Of a DNA stretch of 64,000 nucleotides, positions 12,497 to 26,256 are shown piece after piece (position 1 is the first letter of the stretch; each line of letters begins with the position of its first letter). The translations under genes and the position numbers were made by a program. The notes beneath the pieces were generated by a model, which ran no database searches, was not told where the DNA came from, and was given only the letters and a program-made list of their open reading frames with translations. Source of the stretch: Marchantia polymorpha subsp. ruderalis (lineage: Eukaryota; Streptophyta; Marchantiopsida; Marchantiales; Marchantiaceae); contig AP031353.1 of assembly GCA_037833965.1 (NCBI GenBank), forward strand, positions 28,150,501-28,214,500, in the 5' to 3' direction.

Positions 12497-15398
12497 ATGA
12501 GGCGCGTCACATATCCCTTCCTGATCATTGTGGCGCTTGCGCTATGTATTGCCACTTACAACACCGCATCAATGATAGCCACCTATGGGTCGAAGAGTGA
12601 CGGTGATGGAGAGGATGGGAACGAAGATTCGGCTAAGTTCTTCGACCCTCTTGTCAAAATGCCCGACCACATTAGGCAAGGGACGAAAAAGAAACGGCTT
12701 TTTCATACCGCTGTGACAGCCAATGACTCACCGTACAATCGATGGCAGTGTCGGATTATGTATTATCATTATAAGAAGCTCCAAAACTTGCCGGGATCAG
12801 AGATGGGAGGATTCACAAGAGTTCTTCACTCAGGGTTTCCCGATAGTGTAATGGATGAAATCCCGACTTTTGTCGTTGATCCGCTTCCGGTTGGCGAAGA
12901 CAGGGTAAGCTGTGCTCGTTTGATCAGTCCGATGCATGCGATCTATTCCAGTTCTTGGTCTGATAAATGTCGGTACCAGCTGAAGGAATGTCATGTCGAC
13001 GCTGCTGGCCCCTTGCTTGCATGCTCTCCTTTGCCTCGCGAGGCAACAACTTTCAAAATGAACCACATTTAGAGGAAAGTTGGATAGTGTCTGAAAGACG
13101 GACATGAGAGTATTACGTGTGGAGTTTAAATCTGTTACTTCGACGGCGGAGTTTGGCTTTTATTCTTACTGCTCTTTGATACATTTCTGAGAAGTAAGAG
13201 GTAAATGGAATGCATTTTCTTGGCTGTTTGAAGAAGTCGAACTAGCGGGCACTATTAAGTCTTTTTTGGTTTATGTTTCCCTTAAGGATACTGAGGCCGG
13301 AGGTGAGAGCCCTACCGGAGATGTCGTAAGTACCTCAGTGCTTTGGATCTGAAGGTGTTGATTTTCGTTGCTTGCTTGAAGGACGAGAAAAGGATGATCA
13401 GGTCATAGCCACATTGATGTGGACCATACAGACCTCCTGCCACAGTTGAAACTCTGGACTAAAGAAAGATCCTGTTGTGATTGCAGGGTTATGTCGTGCT
13501 TAACCGGCCGTGGGCATTTGTGCAGTGGCTTCGGAAAGCAAACATTGAGGAAGAGTAAGTCAGTTGGAAGAAGATGGGGAGTTTAAGTGTCTAATTCGTG
13601 GCACTATCGTGAATGCATTACTTGGAAGAAGATAGATTTTGCTGTGTCGAACACCTACCTCCACATCACACTACTTGATGGCTGTGGACAAGAGCACATT
13701 GCAACCACCTGCTTGTCAAATTACGCTTCTTTCTGATTCTGTCCGTATGTTTTGTCAGCTATATCCTGATGGCCGAGCCTGATCACATTTTGGTGAAACC
13801 ATTACCGAATTTGGCAACTGATGATCTGCCAGCTGCGTTTCCGTTCTTCTACATTGAGCCTGCAAACAATGAAGCTGTGCTTCGGAAATTTTTTCCGAAG
13901 GAGAAAGGGCCTATTACCAATATTGACCCTATTGGCAATTCACCTGTAATTATCAAGAAGGTAATGGGAGAAGCTTTGCGTGACACCCCCGACGTAATTT
14001 CGGTGCAGACCACGCAGTGGAAACTTATACTGGCGTTTCTCAAAATTTGAAGTGCAAAGTTGTAAATTTGTGTTTGTTCCTTCATGTTTGCAGTCTCAGC
14101 TCATGAAGATTGCACCAACATGGCAAAACGTCTCTATCGCCATGAAAGACGATCCACAAGCCGATGAGAAATTTGGTTGGGTTCTTGAAATGTATGAAAA
14201 CTCTCGCCACATCACAGAAGCCCTGTCAATTTTACATCGTACAAAAGCAATGTAACTGTGGAATGGAAATCTCTAAAGGTCAATCGTGTGCCTTGATTGG
14301 TTACTTCATTCAATTTACCTGCAATCTAACTAAAGAAGTTTTATATCATTTCAGGTATGGCTACGCAACAGCATCGGCGTTACATGGTGTTCAGCATATT
14401 CTTCGCAAGGATTTTATGCTTCAGGTATGAAATCTGATGATTAATTGTGACACTATTATACTTGTGGACGTATGTACGTTATTGGATCAATTACAGTCCA
14501 CTTTCCTCTCATCTCACAAGAGAAATTTTGAAAAAAAAACTGCAGCCCCCTTGGGACACTGAGATTGGAGACAAGTACATCATCCATTACACATATGGCT
14601 GTGATTACAACTTGAAGGTAATTATTACTCCAAGAAGGAATACTTAGTATACTCTTAGTGATAGACGTACACGGATTATAGTCTCAAGTTTCCGTGCTTT
14701 GAGTGGCCAAATCTTGATTTCCGAGCACTTCTTTATCAACTTGACATACTTGAGTTTATTTATATCAGGTTTGCATTTGGAGTTTATGTTATAGAAACCT
14801 TCATTTCATCAATATCTCATCATCAACACAGTTGTATACATCATGCTGCAAAAAATAGAAGGATTTACTGCTTGCTGATTGTGTGAGTAGGGTGAGTTGA
14901 CATACGGCAAAATCGGTGAGTGGAGATTCGACAAAAGATCTTTTACTCGTGGTGCACCTCCAAGAAATCTTCCAATGCCACCTCCAGGAGTTCCAGAGAG
15001 TGTGGTATGCGTCACTTCGTCTTGATGCATTCCAGTCAATCCGATGGCCTTGTTTATATTGGTGCAAATGCCTTAGCAAGAAAGAAATCCACCCGTCGGT
15101 CCATTTGCGTTACTCTTTGACAGTCATCTATGCTTTGGGCCAAGGCTGAGAGTCTAGACAGAAATGTACATGAAGAGGTGGGGTAGGTATCACAGTCTGC
15201 GTTGACAGACTCTTGCCAATACAAGCATCTGGTATTGCATCACCACTGGTTTGCTACTCATGCTAAACGATAATATCTTACTTGCCTATTGTTGTTGACT
15301 GCAAATGTTACCCTGTGTTCTCTTGTTGCCAGGTAACTTTGGTGCAAGCGGTGAACGAGGCAACTGCCAACATCCCTAACTGGGTGGAAGGAGCATAA
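12497..15398 (+). CDS. Hydroxyproline O-arabinosyltransferase (GT95), eight exons
   Basis: Exons that join in frame with GT-AG introns: 12497-12904, 13487-13554, 13759-13960, 14094-14191, 14355-14424, 14546-14617, 14891-15004 and 15333-15398 (stop TAA). They total 1,098 nt, or 365 residues, the usual size for plant HPAT/RDN1-type enzymes. The N-terminus has a single hydrophobic signal anchor (about residues 5-27), fitting a type II Golgi membrane protein. Family landmarks in order are FHTAVTANDSPYNRWQ, GGFTRVLHSG, DEIPTFVVDPLP, LNRPWAFVQWL, YILMAEPDHILVKPLPNL, AAFPFFYIEP, GPITNIDPIGNSPVII, FGWVLEMYGYATASALHG, PPWDTEIG and YIIHYTYGCDYNLKGELTYG. Known members add the first arabinofuranose to hydroxyproline of extensins and secreted peptides. 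No frameshift or premature stop was found, so the gene looks functional. Which family member it is cannot be told. Confidence 0.95.
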
Positions 15399-18300
15399 AT
15401 TGTAAATTAGTTTTGACATCAGGTAATTTTCCACTGTGTTTGTAGCCTTATCTTACCCAAAAACTTGATATGTATCTTCAGTTAATCCTCATTTAACTCA
15501 GTAAAAGAAAAAAGCCCGAACTCTAAGTCTGTCATTGTACCCATCTTTTATTGAGGTGCAGTTTTTTTTGCTTGAACAAATGTTAGCGCTGGACGTGAAC
15601 ATGGCTGGCAGAGAACAGTCAAGATTTTGTGAGACAAAATCTTTATGTTCATTTTGAAGTGGTGACCTGATTACCTGTTGTTTTTGCTTCTGGAACTTTC
15701 ATAGGAGTTAGTCTTGGATCAAATTGTGACGTGCAGCTACTTGTGGCCTCACTTCACGGTGCAGGAGAAAGGCATCCAGCTGATTTGATATTCCTTAAGG
15801 CTGGCTGTGAAATATCGATTACCTTGAATGTTGTTTTCATGTCCTCATATTTTCACGCGTTCATGGTTTAGCATTATGTTACATCTGTCGGACATGAGAT
15901 GTGCGTTGAGTGTAGATATGAGTGTTGAATGCAATATCTTCTCTCAGAATGCACCACCTAATCGACCCTCAACCTTGCGTAAGAGATTGCATTCTTGTAT
16001 CCGTGTTTTCTTTAGGTGCTCTTATTGTTGAGCAACATGCTAGGGGCAGGAATGTGGTTGAATTGTTACAGCCATACTTGTTAGTTATGTTTCCCTGTTT
16101 CAGGATTCACTAGATTGACAGTTTGCTTACGTATTCTATTTTTGGTCCTTGCTTTATCCTCCCTCTCAAATAGTAACTCACGACCATGAATCTTGTTGGT
16201 TATGCTTCTCCAGAGGCGGATTTCTTGGATTGGATTGGATTCTGGCAGTTTCCATACTTGCTTTCTCGTTATCCTCACTTTTCACTTGGATTACTAAAAT
16301 ATAACAAGCCGAGTTCAAGTCTTTGCAGCCGAGATACAACACTTTACTGTTTAACAATGTTCCTTTTGGCAGATGTCCAGTCCGGTTTAATTATTTGTTC
16401 TTAGTCATAATGTTCAGATTGGTTACTGTAGTGTTTGCTGTCATGGAATTTGTTACACGGTTTCTGAAGCAGTTAGAGATCCTCATTTGACTGTGTCTTC
16501 CTTCCCAAATATATTTTCATTCCTTTTAGATGTAGCGCATTCGGTACGTCAGTTTTCTTCTAAGTGTTATTTTCTTGGGGTCTTGTCTTGTAAGACTGGG
16601 AGACACGCTCATCGCAGAAGACCTGCTCTTGGCTGGAAGGGATCAATGGGAAGATTCAATGGCAATCAATAGAGATTTGTTCACTCTTCCTGCTCTCTGT
16701 CAATAAATTTTTTAGTCCTAGTCAAATTCTATGTACTGATCTGTTTACAACGTTGTTTCTTTTTCATTTGCTCATAACGAAATAGGTCAAAAGTTTGCCA
16801 AAGTTTCGACGTTCAAGTATCAAGCTTTGGTCATAGAAGAAAAAATGTGAAAGTAGCCTCCACACTTTTCTCTGTCCAGTCCTTCTTTTCATGCCAATCT
16901 TCTTGCCAAAGATCTGGGCATGTTCTTACGTACAGCTTATCATATTTTGGAATCGTCAGTTGTAGAAGCATTTGCTTTCCTATTCCAATGTTTTTCCGCT
17001 TTCAGCTGCCTTATGCATTGTATTTTGAGATATTTACTGAAATTTGGTGTTTTTCACACATATCTTATATCATTGTCATGATTTTTACTTGTAGAGTACA
17101 AGTACATCCCTACCGAGTCAGCTTCTGGAAGGAGTCATGATCCAGTTAACAGGAAATGAGCCATTGGAAGCATGTACAAAAGGTGGAATGTCGCCGCTGG
17201 AGTTACAGTTGGGGTTACAGGTTTCAAATTTTAGTAGACAGGGAGGAGCGTGATGCATTTGTCAAATGTTATGCAACCGCCCTGTCACATTTGTGAAAAT
17301 CAATGAGCTATTATCTCTCTTCTATGACGGGTTTCAGTAGTATCGAAATGATGGGTATCATGTACACTCAGTCCCTTGTAGAGACATGAAATTGCACCCT
17401 TTCCTCAATACACCGGAATCCTCTGTAGAAATGTTCAAAGCAGTAGAAGTACGTGATAAGACAGGAATTGAGGTTGTGGGGTCATTAAATTTTGACATTA
17501 ACCTGCTCATATAAATGCCGAAGTTGTGTAGGGAGGTGTGTGCCGATACATGTAGGGAGGTCAACTCACGTAGTTTGATCCTAGCACGTCCATATACTGT
17601 GGCCGTGAGTTATCTGTGTGAGCAGGATATCAAGAACAATTTTTCTTTTTATCTTCTCGACCACCTCTCCCTTACGTGGAGATTCCTAATTGTATCTGTA
17701 AGAGCATAGAGATAATCACAACACTCCTCTTCAAGTAACCTTGCAGCCCTTAGACTTTACATGTACATGTCCATTTTATTGAATTCGGCATTGTCCATTT
17801 TGAGATAGCAGGGGCCAATATTGTGACCCAGGAGGGTGGACATATCAGTCAGTCATAATTGTTCTCAAAGTCGTTACGCGGGCTATGCATGTCCAATTTG
17901 AAGTTACGCCCTGGGTTGAAACATTTGTTAGGTACTTCACAATATAGTATTGGGTAACGAGTCACAGGTTGGACCATACTAGGAATGCTGCGAGTTCTTT
18001 ATACGTGCAGCAGATGAAGTGAACATTTTTATCTTTTGTTTACATGTGCGAACTGTAATATAGTGTAGGATGTATTTAAAGTTGGTGTTCAATATTTTAT
18101 ATTTATGAAATTCACTTGCGTAAATTAAAGATAAATTTGTACATGAAATGGAGTAGTCCACTGACCCGATAGATTACCAATCATTAGTCTCAAACTTACC
18201 ACCGTAAATTCTGAATTGAATGCAATTGATTGATTTGGTTGTATGATTCCAAGTGAAATTACAAACGAATTTTCATTCAGTTTCTGTATTCATTTTCTCC

Positions 18301-18600
18301 GTTTCCAACATTTTCGACACTAATATTTATTCCAAGTCGGTTATGTAATCAAGTCTATGAATGTTTTGCAACATGGACGTCTTCATCCAATTTTCTATTT
18401 TACCCTGTGGGACTCTCCGACGTTCACAATCGACCTTCATAATGTTATTGTAACTGTTTTGTTTCGACTTCAATGAAAAAAAGAAATTCTTCCCGAAGTT
18501 AAATTGGTAAGATTTCCCATGGCTCCCAATCTTCATAATGCAGAAGCTCAATATCTTACGACCCAAAACGAATTTTCTAAAACTTTTGGTTGAAGTCACG
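15399..18600. other. Downstream flank, no gene recognised
   Basis: The first few hundred bases probably include the arabinosyltransferase 3' UTR. An AATAAA-type signal is seen only at about 16701, too far to assign. T-rich, intron-like sequence follows, with short open stretches in all frames and no recognisable domain. A further gene with short exons cannot be excluded. Confidence 0.45.
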
Positions 18601-18613
18601 TAATTTGGTCAAT

Positions 18614-18727
18614 GAAAAGTACTGCGGCTCTTTGTTGAAAAGTGACTTCTCCCCACGCAAGCATTTCATGGACCAAATGCTTGTGTGGGGAGAAGTCACT
18701 TTTCAACAAAGAGCCGCAGTACTTTTC
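18614..18727. repeat. Near-perfect inverted repeat, 53-bp arms with 8-bp loop
   Basis: The left arm 18614-18666 and right arm 18675-18727 are reverse complements except at one position, where left G faces right T (a G-U wobble in RNA). The loop is 18667-18674. An RNA from either strand would fold into a stem of 53 pairs. It lies in non-coding DNA about 3.2 kb after the arabinosyltransferase stop. It could be a young MIR-like hairpin, a foldback/MITE remnant or a local inverted duplication. No known miRNA was recognised in it. Confidence 0.97.
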
Positions 18728-21100
18728 CTACCCTGGACTCAATACAATTACAAGAACTTGCAGTAGAACATCAGTGGACTGAACTGCCGTCGGAAAGTCC
18801 TATCGAGTAAAATAAAAAAGATTGGATCGAAAACTTACCCATTCTGATGGGTTCCCTTCAAGTTATTCTCTGTTACCCCGTAAATTTTTTTTATATTATA
18901 TGGTAAAAATTCATTTCACAATAATGTCCATCTCACATTTTGCTGCCTTGTATACTTGATAGAATTATAGTCAAACATCTGATGGAAGGTAGACATATTA
19001 TTCACAAAACACTTGGAGATTACAAAGTTGAAAGACTGAGAATTCTCAGCTTTCCATGGCATTTCCTCTGCATGACTATGCAGAGACGACCAAAGGATAA
19101 GTAGGGACAAGCTACCAGGATTGCAAGAGTTTCAAGTTACCGTTGGGTAGAATATCCAAGAGTATACATGTAATTGCGTTGATTGATTTGTGTTCCCCAC
19201 GAGTGACCGATAAAAAATTCGCCCTATTTTAATATACTATATAAAATTAAGAGCAAAATTGTGTTATCCATGGTATGAACAAAACAATACAATAGACAGG
19301 ACTTTTTGTCTATTTTGTCATAGTATGTGAAGTGGAGAGCGACATAGTCGATCTCTATGTAGGTAATATTAATTAGTATTTTTCTCTATATCTCTATGAC
19401 TTGTATTAAAATTAATGTTGGTTATTTTTAACATAAAAATGTGTAGTTATGATCATATTTAACTGTTTACTGTTGATTGAAATAACTCACAGAACAATAT
19501 TTAAAATTTATAGGAGAATATAACTAAGATAATTTTTAATAAAATTTTAAGATTTATTCATTACATTATTATTCATAAATTTTTAATTAGATATTTGATC
19601 GGCTGGATGCATAATTAATATTAACAAGCTCCACTAAATTTCAAGTTGGATATCGTAAAGTTTTCAATATACAATTCAATCTCAACATAAAAAGAAGTAA
19701 ACATATAGACAATCCAAGAAGATTAATGTGATGTATTTTTTTTACTGGTATGAGGAAGATTGATAATATGTAAAGAATAAAAAACTATTAAATAATAATC
19801 ATCATTCATATTTAAGATTAAATCTTGATAAAATCTGAAATCATATATATGAAATATATAGAATGTAATATTTCAAACATGTTTAGATATATCTTTGTAA
19901 CAAGAAATGATTTCACCCATGATAAGTATATCAAATGTCATAGGAGGATGATAAGTGAAAAGATTATATAAGAGTACATTTGATATTTGGGTATTTAGAA
20001 TTTACATCTTTGAAGACAAAAATGATGAACATTGCCAGATAGCCATGATTTATCTCACTACATCGTTATATATAGCCATCTTTTCCAGCACATAGAGCCT
20101 AGACAAGGGAACTTCTAGCAAGTCTAAATGTTCCATGTCCCTATGCGATATATGCCATTTCGAAGATTAAAAAATTTCTAAGTGAAGTTTGCCATTTGAT
20201 CAAATTTATAATTATTTCAATTGATCATATATTTAATCCAATCAATACAGAAAATCTCATGGTTTGAAATAATCTGTGATAAAAGACAAAGTGATAATGC
20301 TCATCCACGATTTGTAGAATATATTTTGAGAACTCTGCCATATACAAACTCGATAGTTGAATTATATCATGACAAGATAATGATAGTAAACATTTTGATT
20401 TCTTTCATTACATTTATTCACATACTGTTACTATGTTTCTTACTAATGAAGCGTCTCACCACATGGCATATTCATGTTGTAGCAGATTTCAATTAACTCA
20501 TTCACACAAGTTTGATTATCTTCATACTAAGACATTCGCAGTGCAGCTAGAGGTTTTCCATATTAATAACTTTTTTGATCTCCATTTCATCCTAAATTTT
20601 GGATTTTAATTTCTCAAAATAATTCTAAAATCTGAAAAGATAAAATTGTACATTCTAATGATCGACAGAGAAACTTATTACATGCCTAGTTGGAATAGCA
20701 CCAAAGAATTAGTCAGGAAAAGATATTGTATAGAGTAACAAGTTTTTAGAATTTATTAAAATAAAAATCTCTTTGTAGATTTGCAAACACTTGCCAGGAT
20801 ATAAAGATCAAATAAAGTTGTTGAAAATGATTATGTATATACAATCTAAATGTTAGCTTGAATGACTTGAAAGGTCCTTGCTGACTCACACGGGACTCCA
20901 CGTGCCCCATGCTACTCGGGTTAGAGCCTAAGCTAGTGCTGCTTTCGGTTACTGGACTTTTTTGCCAATAAAAATGTTGAAAACTTGAAAACTACCTAAT
21001 TGCCAATAAAACTGCTGACCTACTTCGACACTTGATATTTCGTAAAAATTATTGAAAGTGCTAACCATTTCTGCAGTATGAGACATATTACTCCTTCAAA
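18728..21100. other. AT-rich intergenic DNA
   Basis: AT-rich with poly-A and poly-T stretches. Only short open stretches without recognisable motifs. Nothing supported as a gene. Confidence 0.6.
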
Positions 21101-21214
21101 AATAAAATAAAAATACTATAAGACAATTTTTTCGTATAAGAATAAATGAAAAAAGATTTGTTATTATTTTAATCTATTTTTTTATTAGAAAGTAGTAATG
21201 ATTTTTTATCTTTT

Positions 21215-21600
21215 TTAATTTTTTATTGAATTATAACGCCCTTCACAAATAGCTAATGTTAATTTATTTAAAATCCATCTAATTGAAGCTCTAGCATCAT
21301 CGTTGGCAGGAATTGGTATGTCTGTCATATCTGGGTCACAATCTGTATCAACTAAACAAATTGTCGGAATTCCTAAAGTTATACATTCTTGAATAGCTGT
21401 AAATTCTTTTTGTTGATCAATAATAATAACAATATCAGGTAAACTTGTCATGTATTTAATGCCACCTAAATACTTTTGTAAATGATCTAATTGTCTTTTT
21501 AAATTTGCTGCTTCTTTTTTAGGAAGTCGATTTATTGTTCCTGTTTTTATTTTTATTTTCTAAATCTTTAAATTTTTGAAGACGAGTTGATTCAACTTAC
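21215..21600 (-). pseudogene. rps2: Nuclear plastid DNA insertion: C-terminal part of rps2
   Basis: The minus strand from about 21600 to the stop at 21215 encodes the C-terminal part of plastid ribosomal protein S2. It includes [20 protein letters not shown], then [34 protein letters not shown] and [20 protein letters not shown]. In plastids S2 is part of the small ribosomal subunit. Here the N-terminal half is missing and a +1 base in an AT-rich run near 21555 breaks the frame, so it is a nuclear copy and not functional. The AT-rich sequence at about 21080-21215 may be plastid spacer. The right edge lies near 21600-21640. No organellar genes flank it. Confidence 0.88.
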
Positions 21601-22169
21601 TTAAAAGATGTTTCTTTTTATGATATGATTCTTTCATGATCAATCACGAAAAAAAGTGAGACATTTTTGCAACTTTGTTGCACATACTTGAATGAACTAT
21701 AGAAAGTTGAAATCATCAAATGACAAAAAATTTAGAAGTCAGTGAGTGCTTAAAGTTGTCAACAATTGATGTCCACTGTCCAGCAAACTAAAGCACAACT
21801 TCACTTAAAGAGAACACAAAATTCATAATGTCCGGTCGATGGCCAAAGAAATCACATAAAAAAGTTGTATATTTTTATGAATTTTATATTCCAATCTTTA
21901 ATTATGATATAACTTGATTTTTGCCAAAACAGCCCAACCAATCGCTCTCAGAAAGTTTCGGCCGAATGGTCCGAGCGATCTGATGGTGCTCCACACAAAA
22001 ATAGTGTAGTCCTTGTTTGTTCTTCTGGTGAGGTAGCCTGTGATAGTTATTCTGGTAAAATAGGGGTAGCCGGCCAATCTATATTAGCAAACTATGTGCC
22101 TTCCGCGCAATGTATCATTTCTCTCAACAGGAATAACGTAAAACAACACCGATGGAAATCTGAACCCAC

Positions 22170-22196
22170 GGTGATATCTAAATCAGAGATATCACC
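22170..22196. repeat. Short perfect inverted repeat (10-bp arms)
   Basis: GGTGATATCT at 22170-22179 is the reverse complement of 22187-22196, with a 7-bp loop. No function is apparent. Confidence 0.85.
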
Positions 22197-22267
22197 CCTT
22201 CCACAGCGGATTTCCTGCTCGGGATACCTACCATTCCAATTTTGAACCTACGATATTTCATCCAGAA

Positions 22268-22377
22268 GATCTTTTGGCTCCGGTTCGATTGTTTTTTACG
22301 AGGTCTCTGTATTAAATCGTTTGATCTTTTGGCTCCGCCTTGGATTGTTTTTACGAGGTCTCTGTGTTAATTCATTT
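22268..22377. repeat. 55-bp tandem duplication
   Basis: Two imperfect copies starting GATCTTTTGGCTCC at 22268 and 22323, both with TTACGAGGTCTCTGT in the second half. Confidence 0.85.
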
Positions 22378-22399
22378 GAACTGTTCATCTACTGACTTT

Positions 22400-25300
22400 C
22401 CAGGCACCATTCAAACCATAGCATAAATATCTATGGTGCGATAAGCGAAACGCATTAATGCTTTATGTTTCGCGACAAATTCTATCTTCTAACTGAAAAA
22501 CCATTACTTTTTTATGTTTATGTTCGTAACGGGAGATAATTTTACTCAGCTATTTTTAGGATGGGAGGGAGTTGTACTCGTTATATGTGAATTTTTTTTC
22601 TATTTCAAATCAAATAGATGTATTCATGTAAGGTTATAAGTTTTGTGAATAACGTTTAAAGAAATATGATATGTATTTTTCTAAAATTCTTGCAGGGATT
22701 GAAGTGAGAGAATATATAAAAAATTTGAATCATTTCGTGAGTTAAAAAGGATGTAAAAAAAAGATATTTACTTGAGTATACACATCTCTAATATACGTTA
22801 AATTTATGTTCAAGTTGAATTGATGGCAATTCTTATTTACATACACTAGAGTGTATGTTTATTATAATTAGACTAGAAACTAGTAATTTAAAAAATACTC
22901 AAAAGTCAGTAACTAACCATGAAGAGGAAAAACCAGTTTTTTCGAAATCCGCTTCCGTTGGTTGTGAAATAACGAATACATTATAAGGTAATACAGAGTA
23001 TCAAGGTATTAAACCTGCAAATGCGTCTCTACGTAACCGTAAAGTTGTTGACTGGTAGCCTTCTCTGAAATGGTCCCCATGCAGAAAATCAGATCTGGAG
23101 ATCTTAACTGTTTGGAGTCTGCAGGACTTCCTTCTTATCACGCGGTCTTGAACCAGTCCTAACGTTAGCAGCCCACTGGCCGACATTGTTACGCTGGCTT
23201 TCGCGGCGATCTTTGACGTTGACGATGCCGGCGGCGTCTCGAGATTCAAAACGTATATTCTTCCTTCGCTGAAAGGCCGGGACCTAGATCCATTAACTTT
23301 TAATTCGTTGCATCGCTCCGATCTGTGCACCTCAAGCGCAGACGGCTTGAGACTTTCGCATTGATCCTCTCAGCAGCGCCAGCTAGAACGCTTTCATCAC
23401 CATAAGACAATATCCACTCTAAGCTCGGAGAAATACAATTAAATACGAAGCTCCTGTTGGCACTTTTCTGCTGGAGACACATCTCATCACAGCGTTTGAT
23501 GATGTCGAACGGATTGAGTCCATTTGTCTGTCTCCAGTGTTCTCCATCTCGTAGCTAGTTGTATGAAAGCAGTAGGATCTGAATCGATTATGAACTGACA
23601 GTTTTGGGAAAGAGCAGGGAGAATTGGTTCGATGTTGGAGTGGAGAATCTGCCTGCAACTTCACAAGAGCGTTCCCCTCTTTGGAACCCCTGCGATGCTG
23701 AAACCTTGGCTTCGTTGGGTGAAGAAACCGATCGACCAGGGTTTCGTGTCCGGAACTAGAGAAGTCACGAAGGATTTGAAACCATCTCGAGACTTTTCCA
23801 TAGTCCGAGCTGCGACGACTCTGCGATGTCGACCGTTGTAGAAGATGCAGCGGAATGTACTCGTAATTTTCCCCTTCATCCAAAAAGGTGTCTGCTGCAG
23901 TTGGTGAACGTGCATGCATCCGCTGTAAACCTGTCATGCTTGTGCATGGATCTTCTTTTTCATACAGGCAAGACTAAAAGTTCTCTAGAAAAGAAGACCG
24001 ACCTCTTCTCTAGGAACTGCAATCCCGACGAATGACAGTAACTATGGGACAATTTGGGCCTATAGCTTTGACTAGAATATCTTGGGGATTATGGGGGATT
24101 CCATCCAGTGAAGCTGAATGCTGGAAGTACACCTTCTCTAGGCCAATCTACCCGCTTGAACTTAGAACTATCCCTTTCATCACGTGAAAAACGTTTGACT
24201 AGATTTTAGTGATCTCTCTCGGCAAGGTCCAGGTATGCCACTATCGATTGGTTATGTGACACTGAAAACTTTTCGACGTCATTAACAAAAAGAGCTATTC
24301 TTTCTTTAAAGCAGAGGTTACATTGATCGTACATGTACCAATCTGACTAGTAATATCCACATCACTGATAGATCTCAATGGCATTGTGTTCGTCAAACCT
24401 GTCGGCGAGGGCCTGAACGTTTCTACTGGTTGTTCTACCTCAGCTCAAAACGAGGCTAGTTGACCACCTCATTACTTCTTTGCGATGGGCCAACATAGAC
24501 TGCCCCCACAATCTATTCACCCAAGTTATAAAAATGCCAAATAGATCTCGAACTTGGGCCTGAGCTGCCAATATTTAAAGTAGTAGGATTATTTACAATT
24601 TCACTTATTGCTGTAGAACAGAAGGGACGGTAGCTAACCGGTCATGATATAAACTATTAAACTAAGTGGGACTGAAGATGCTATGATGCCTGACAATAAT
24701 CATAAAACATCATGTCCACGGCGAACATGATTCAATCAACAAAATAAACTACTGATCCAGTAATAGAAGACTTCACTTATGGACTATTATAAATATATTT
24801 CTAAATTTTCAGTTATTGGATACTTCCATGTGGATATTGAAAGAAGACTAAAAAATTCAGTCAACCGTGTTCGCAGTTAAATGGTTTTCATTCTCGTCAA
24901 ATCGTGAACTTCTACAGAGGACAACTTGCAGATAGTTGGGGGTTGCTCTCATGGGTGGCTGAGGACTAGGTGCTGGAATGGTCTCTCCCTTGTCATGTTG
25001 GCGAATTTTTTCATATTCCAGTCCATGTTATCCGGTGCGATGTGGAATTCACTTTTCAGGTTCGCTTTTCGATGCAATTTGGATTAGGTCGAGGATCTCA
25101 AGAAACGCTGTTCGGTACAAGGACCACGGCAATATCCAATCAGTCGTTTCTATGATATCAGCATCCTCTTACAACTTTGGCTTCCATTTTTAATTTCTCC
25201 AAACAATCCAAATTAGAAAGTTGTTCAGAGCCTGGGCTCTCTACTTCTGTTGTAGTTTATCGTTATTTTCAACTCTTGATTTGGGGATATCGAAGTGCCT

Positions 25301-25860
25301 GCGAAAGGCCTACTGACCCGAAGACCTCTAGCAGCCATTCAAGGCCTCCTCTAAACATAGCGGGTAGACGAATGAATGTACGACAGAGAGGTCTCTAGAG
25401 TCTTAATTGGACGACACCACATTGCCTGTTGCACCGTAGGTCCTCTAGCACACCATTCACGGCCTCGGGACAAATGAACTCATGTTCGATAGTGACGGTT
25501 GGCTACATTGATCTGTCGCCAGAGCATTTTTTGCGTCTAGTCATCAGATGTCATATGGTGACGTGGCAGATTAGAGTTGACAGGGATGCGCTTTTTTGCG
25601 AAAATGGCTTCTTGGTCCTCGTGGTGTACGTTTTCCCGTGGCAAATTTGAGCTTGGCGAAGTAAATATTTTCCTGTGGGGCCGACTGTAAAATTGTAAAC
25701 ATTTGCACATTGAGTTATAAACCTCCTCACACCCTGAAAGTATATATATGGATCTCTAAACTGATACAATAGTGGATGTGAAATGTTGTACAGTAGCACG
25801 AAGCTCGCCTGAATATGTGATGCAGTTTTTTAGAATTTTTGGAGAACGGAGATCTGACGG
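22400..25860. other. Unassigned region, mixed composition
   Basis: Includes open stretches on the minus strand at 23001-23330 and 23419-23937 (109 and 172 codons), in locally GC-richer DNA. They have no motif I recognise, and the codon pattern gives no strong sign of coding. They could be exons of a lineage-specific gene or chance. The rest (24040-25860) shows nothing identifiable. Confidence 0.35.
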
Positions 25861-25879
25861 AGTGGTTTATCTTCTTGTA

Positions 25880-26256
25880 AATTTCATGTTGTCCATTCAG
25901 GTATATGATCCACTGTTGAGATCACCTATAAGATAGTTGACGAGCTCTTTGGCATAGAGATCAACCAAGCAATGTGCAAGCATCTCATTATCTAAGGAAT
26001 ATGCAATCGTTTTCATTTGATTCACGATATGGATTACATCGGAAACATGCTACATAACGGACAAACACTCCGTTATTTGAAATTGAATTAGCCGTTGTAG
26101 AAAGTGAATATTGTTGAAACTTGAACACTTTTCAAACAAATCAGACAATCTCTTGATGAATCCAAAGGTTATGGTTTCATTGGTAACATATGAAGCCACA
26201 TCCATTGAGATGATACTACAAATGAGACAATTGTTCTTCAATCTAATTTCCTCCAC
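25880..26256 (-). pseudogene. Relic of a Ty1/copia Gag (UBN2) domain
   Basis: On the minus strand the first part reads KNNCLICSIISMDVASYV, later LFEKCSSFNNIHFLQRLIQFQ. After a frame break near 26050 it continues VSDVIHIVNQMKTIAYSLDNEMLAHCL. This is the copia Gag pattern of helices (LYxxxSSNKxxLxxxLxxxKM, then Vxxxxxxxxxxxxxxx(G/Y)xxLxxExxAxxLL). No pol or LTRs were recognised nearby. It is an isolated, heavily mutated fragment that differs from the element at 1-5127. Confidence 0.7.

Noticed and set aside
23001..23937. Minus-strand protein-coding gene
   Set aside because: Open stretches exist but no domain, start context or splice pattern could be supported; left as unassigned.
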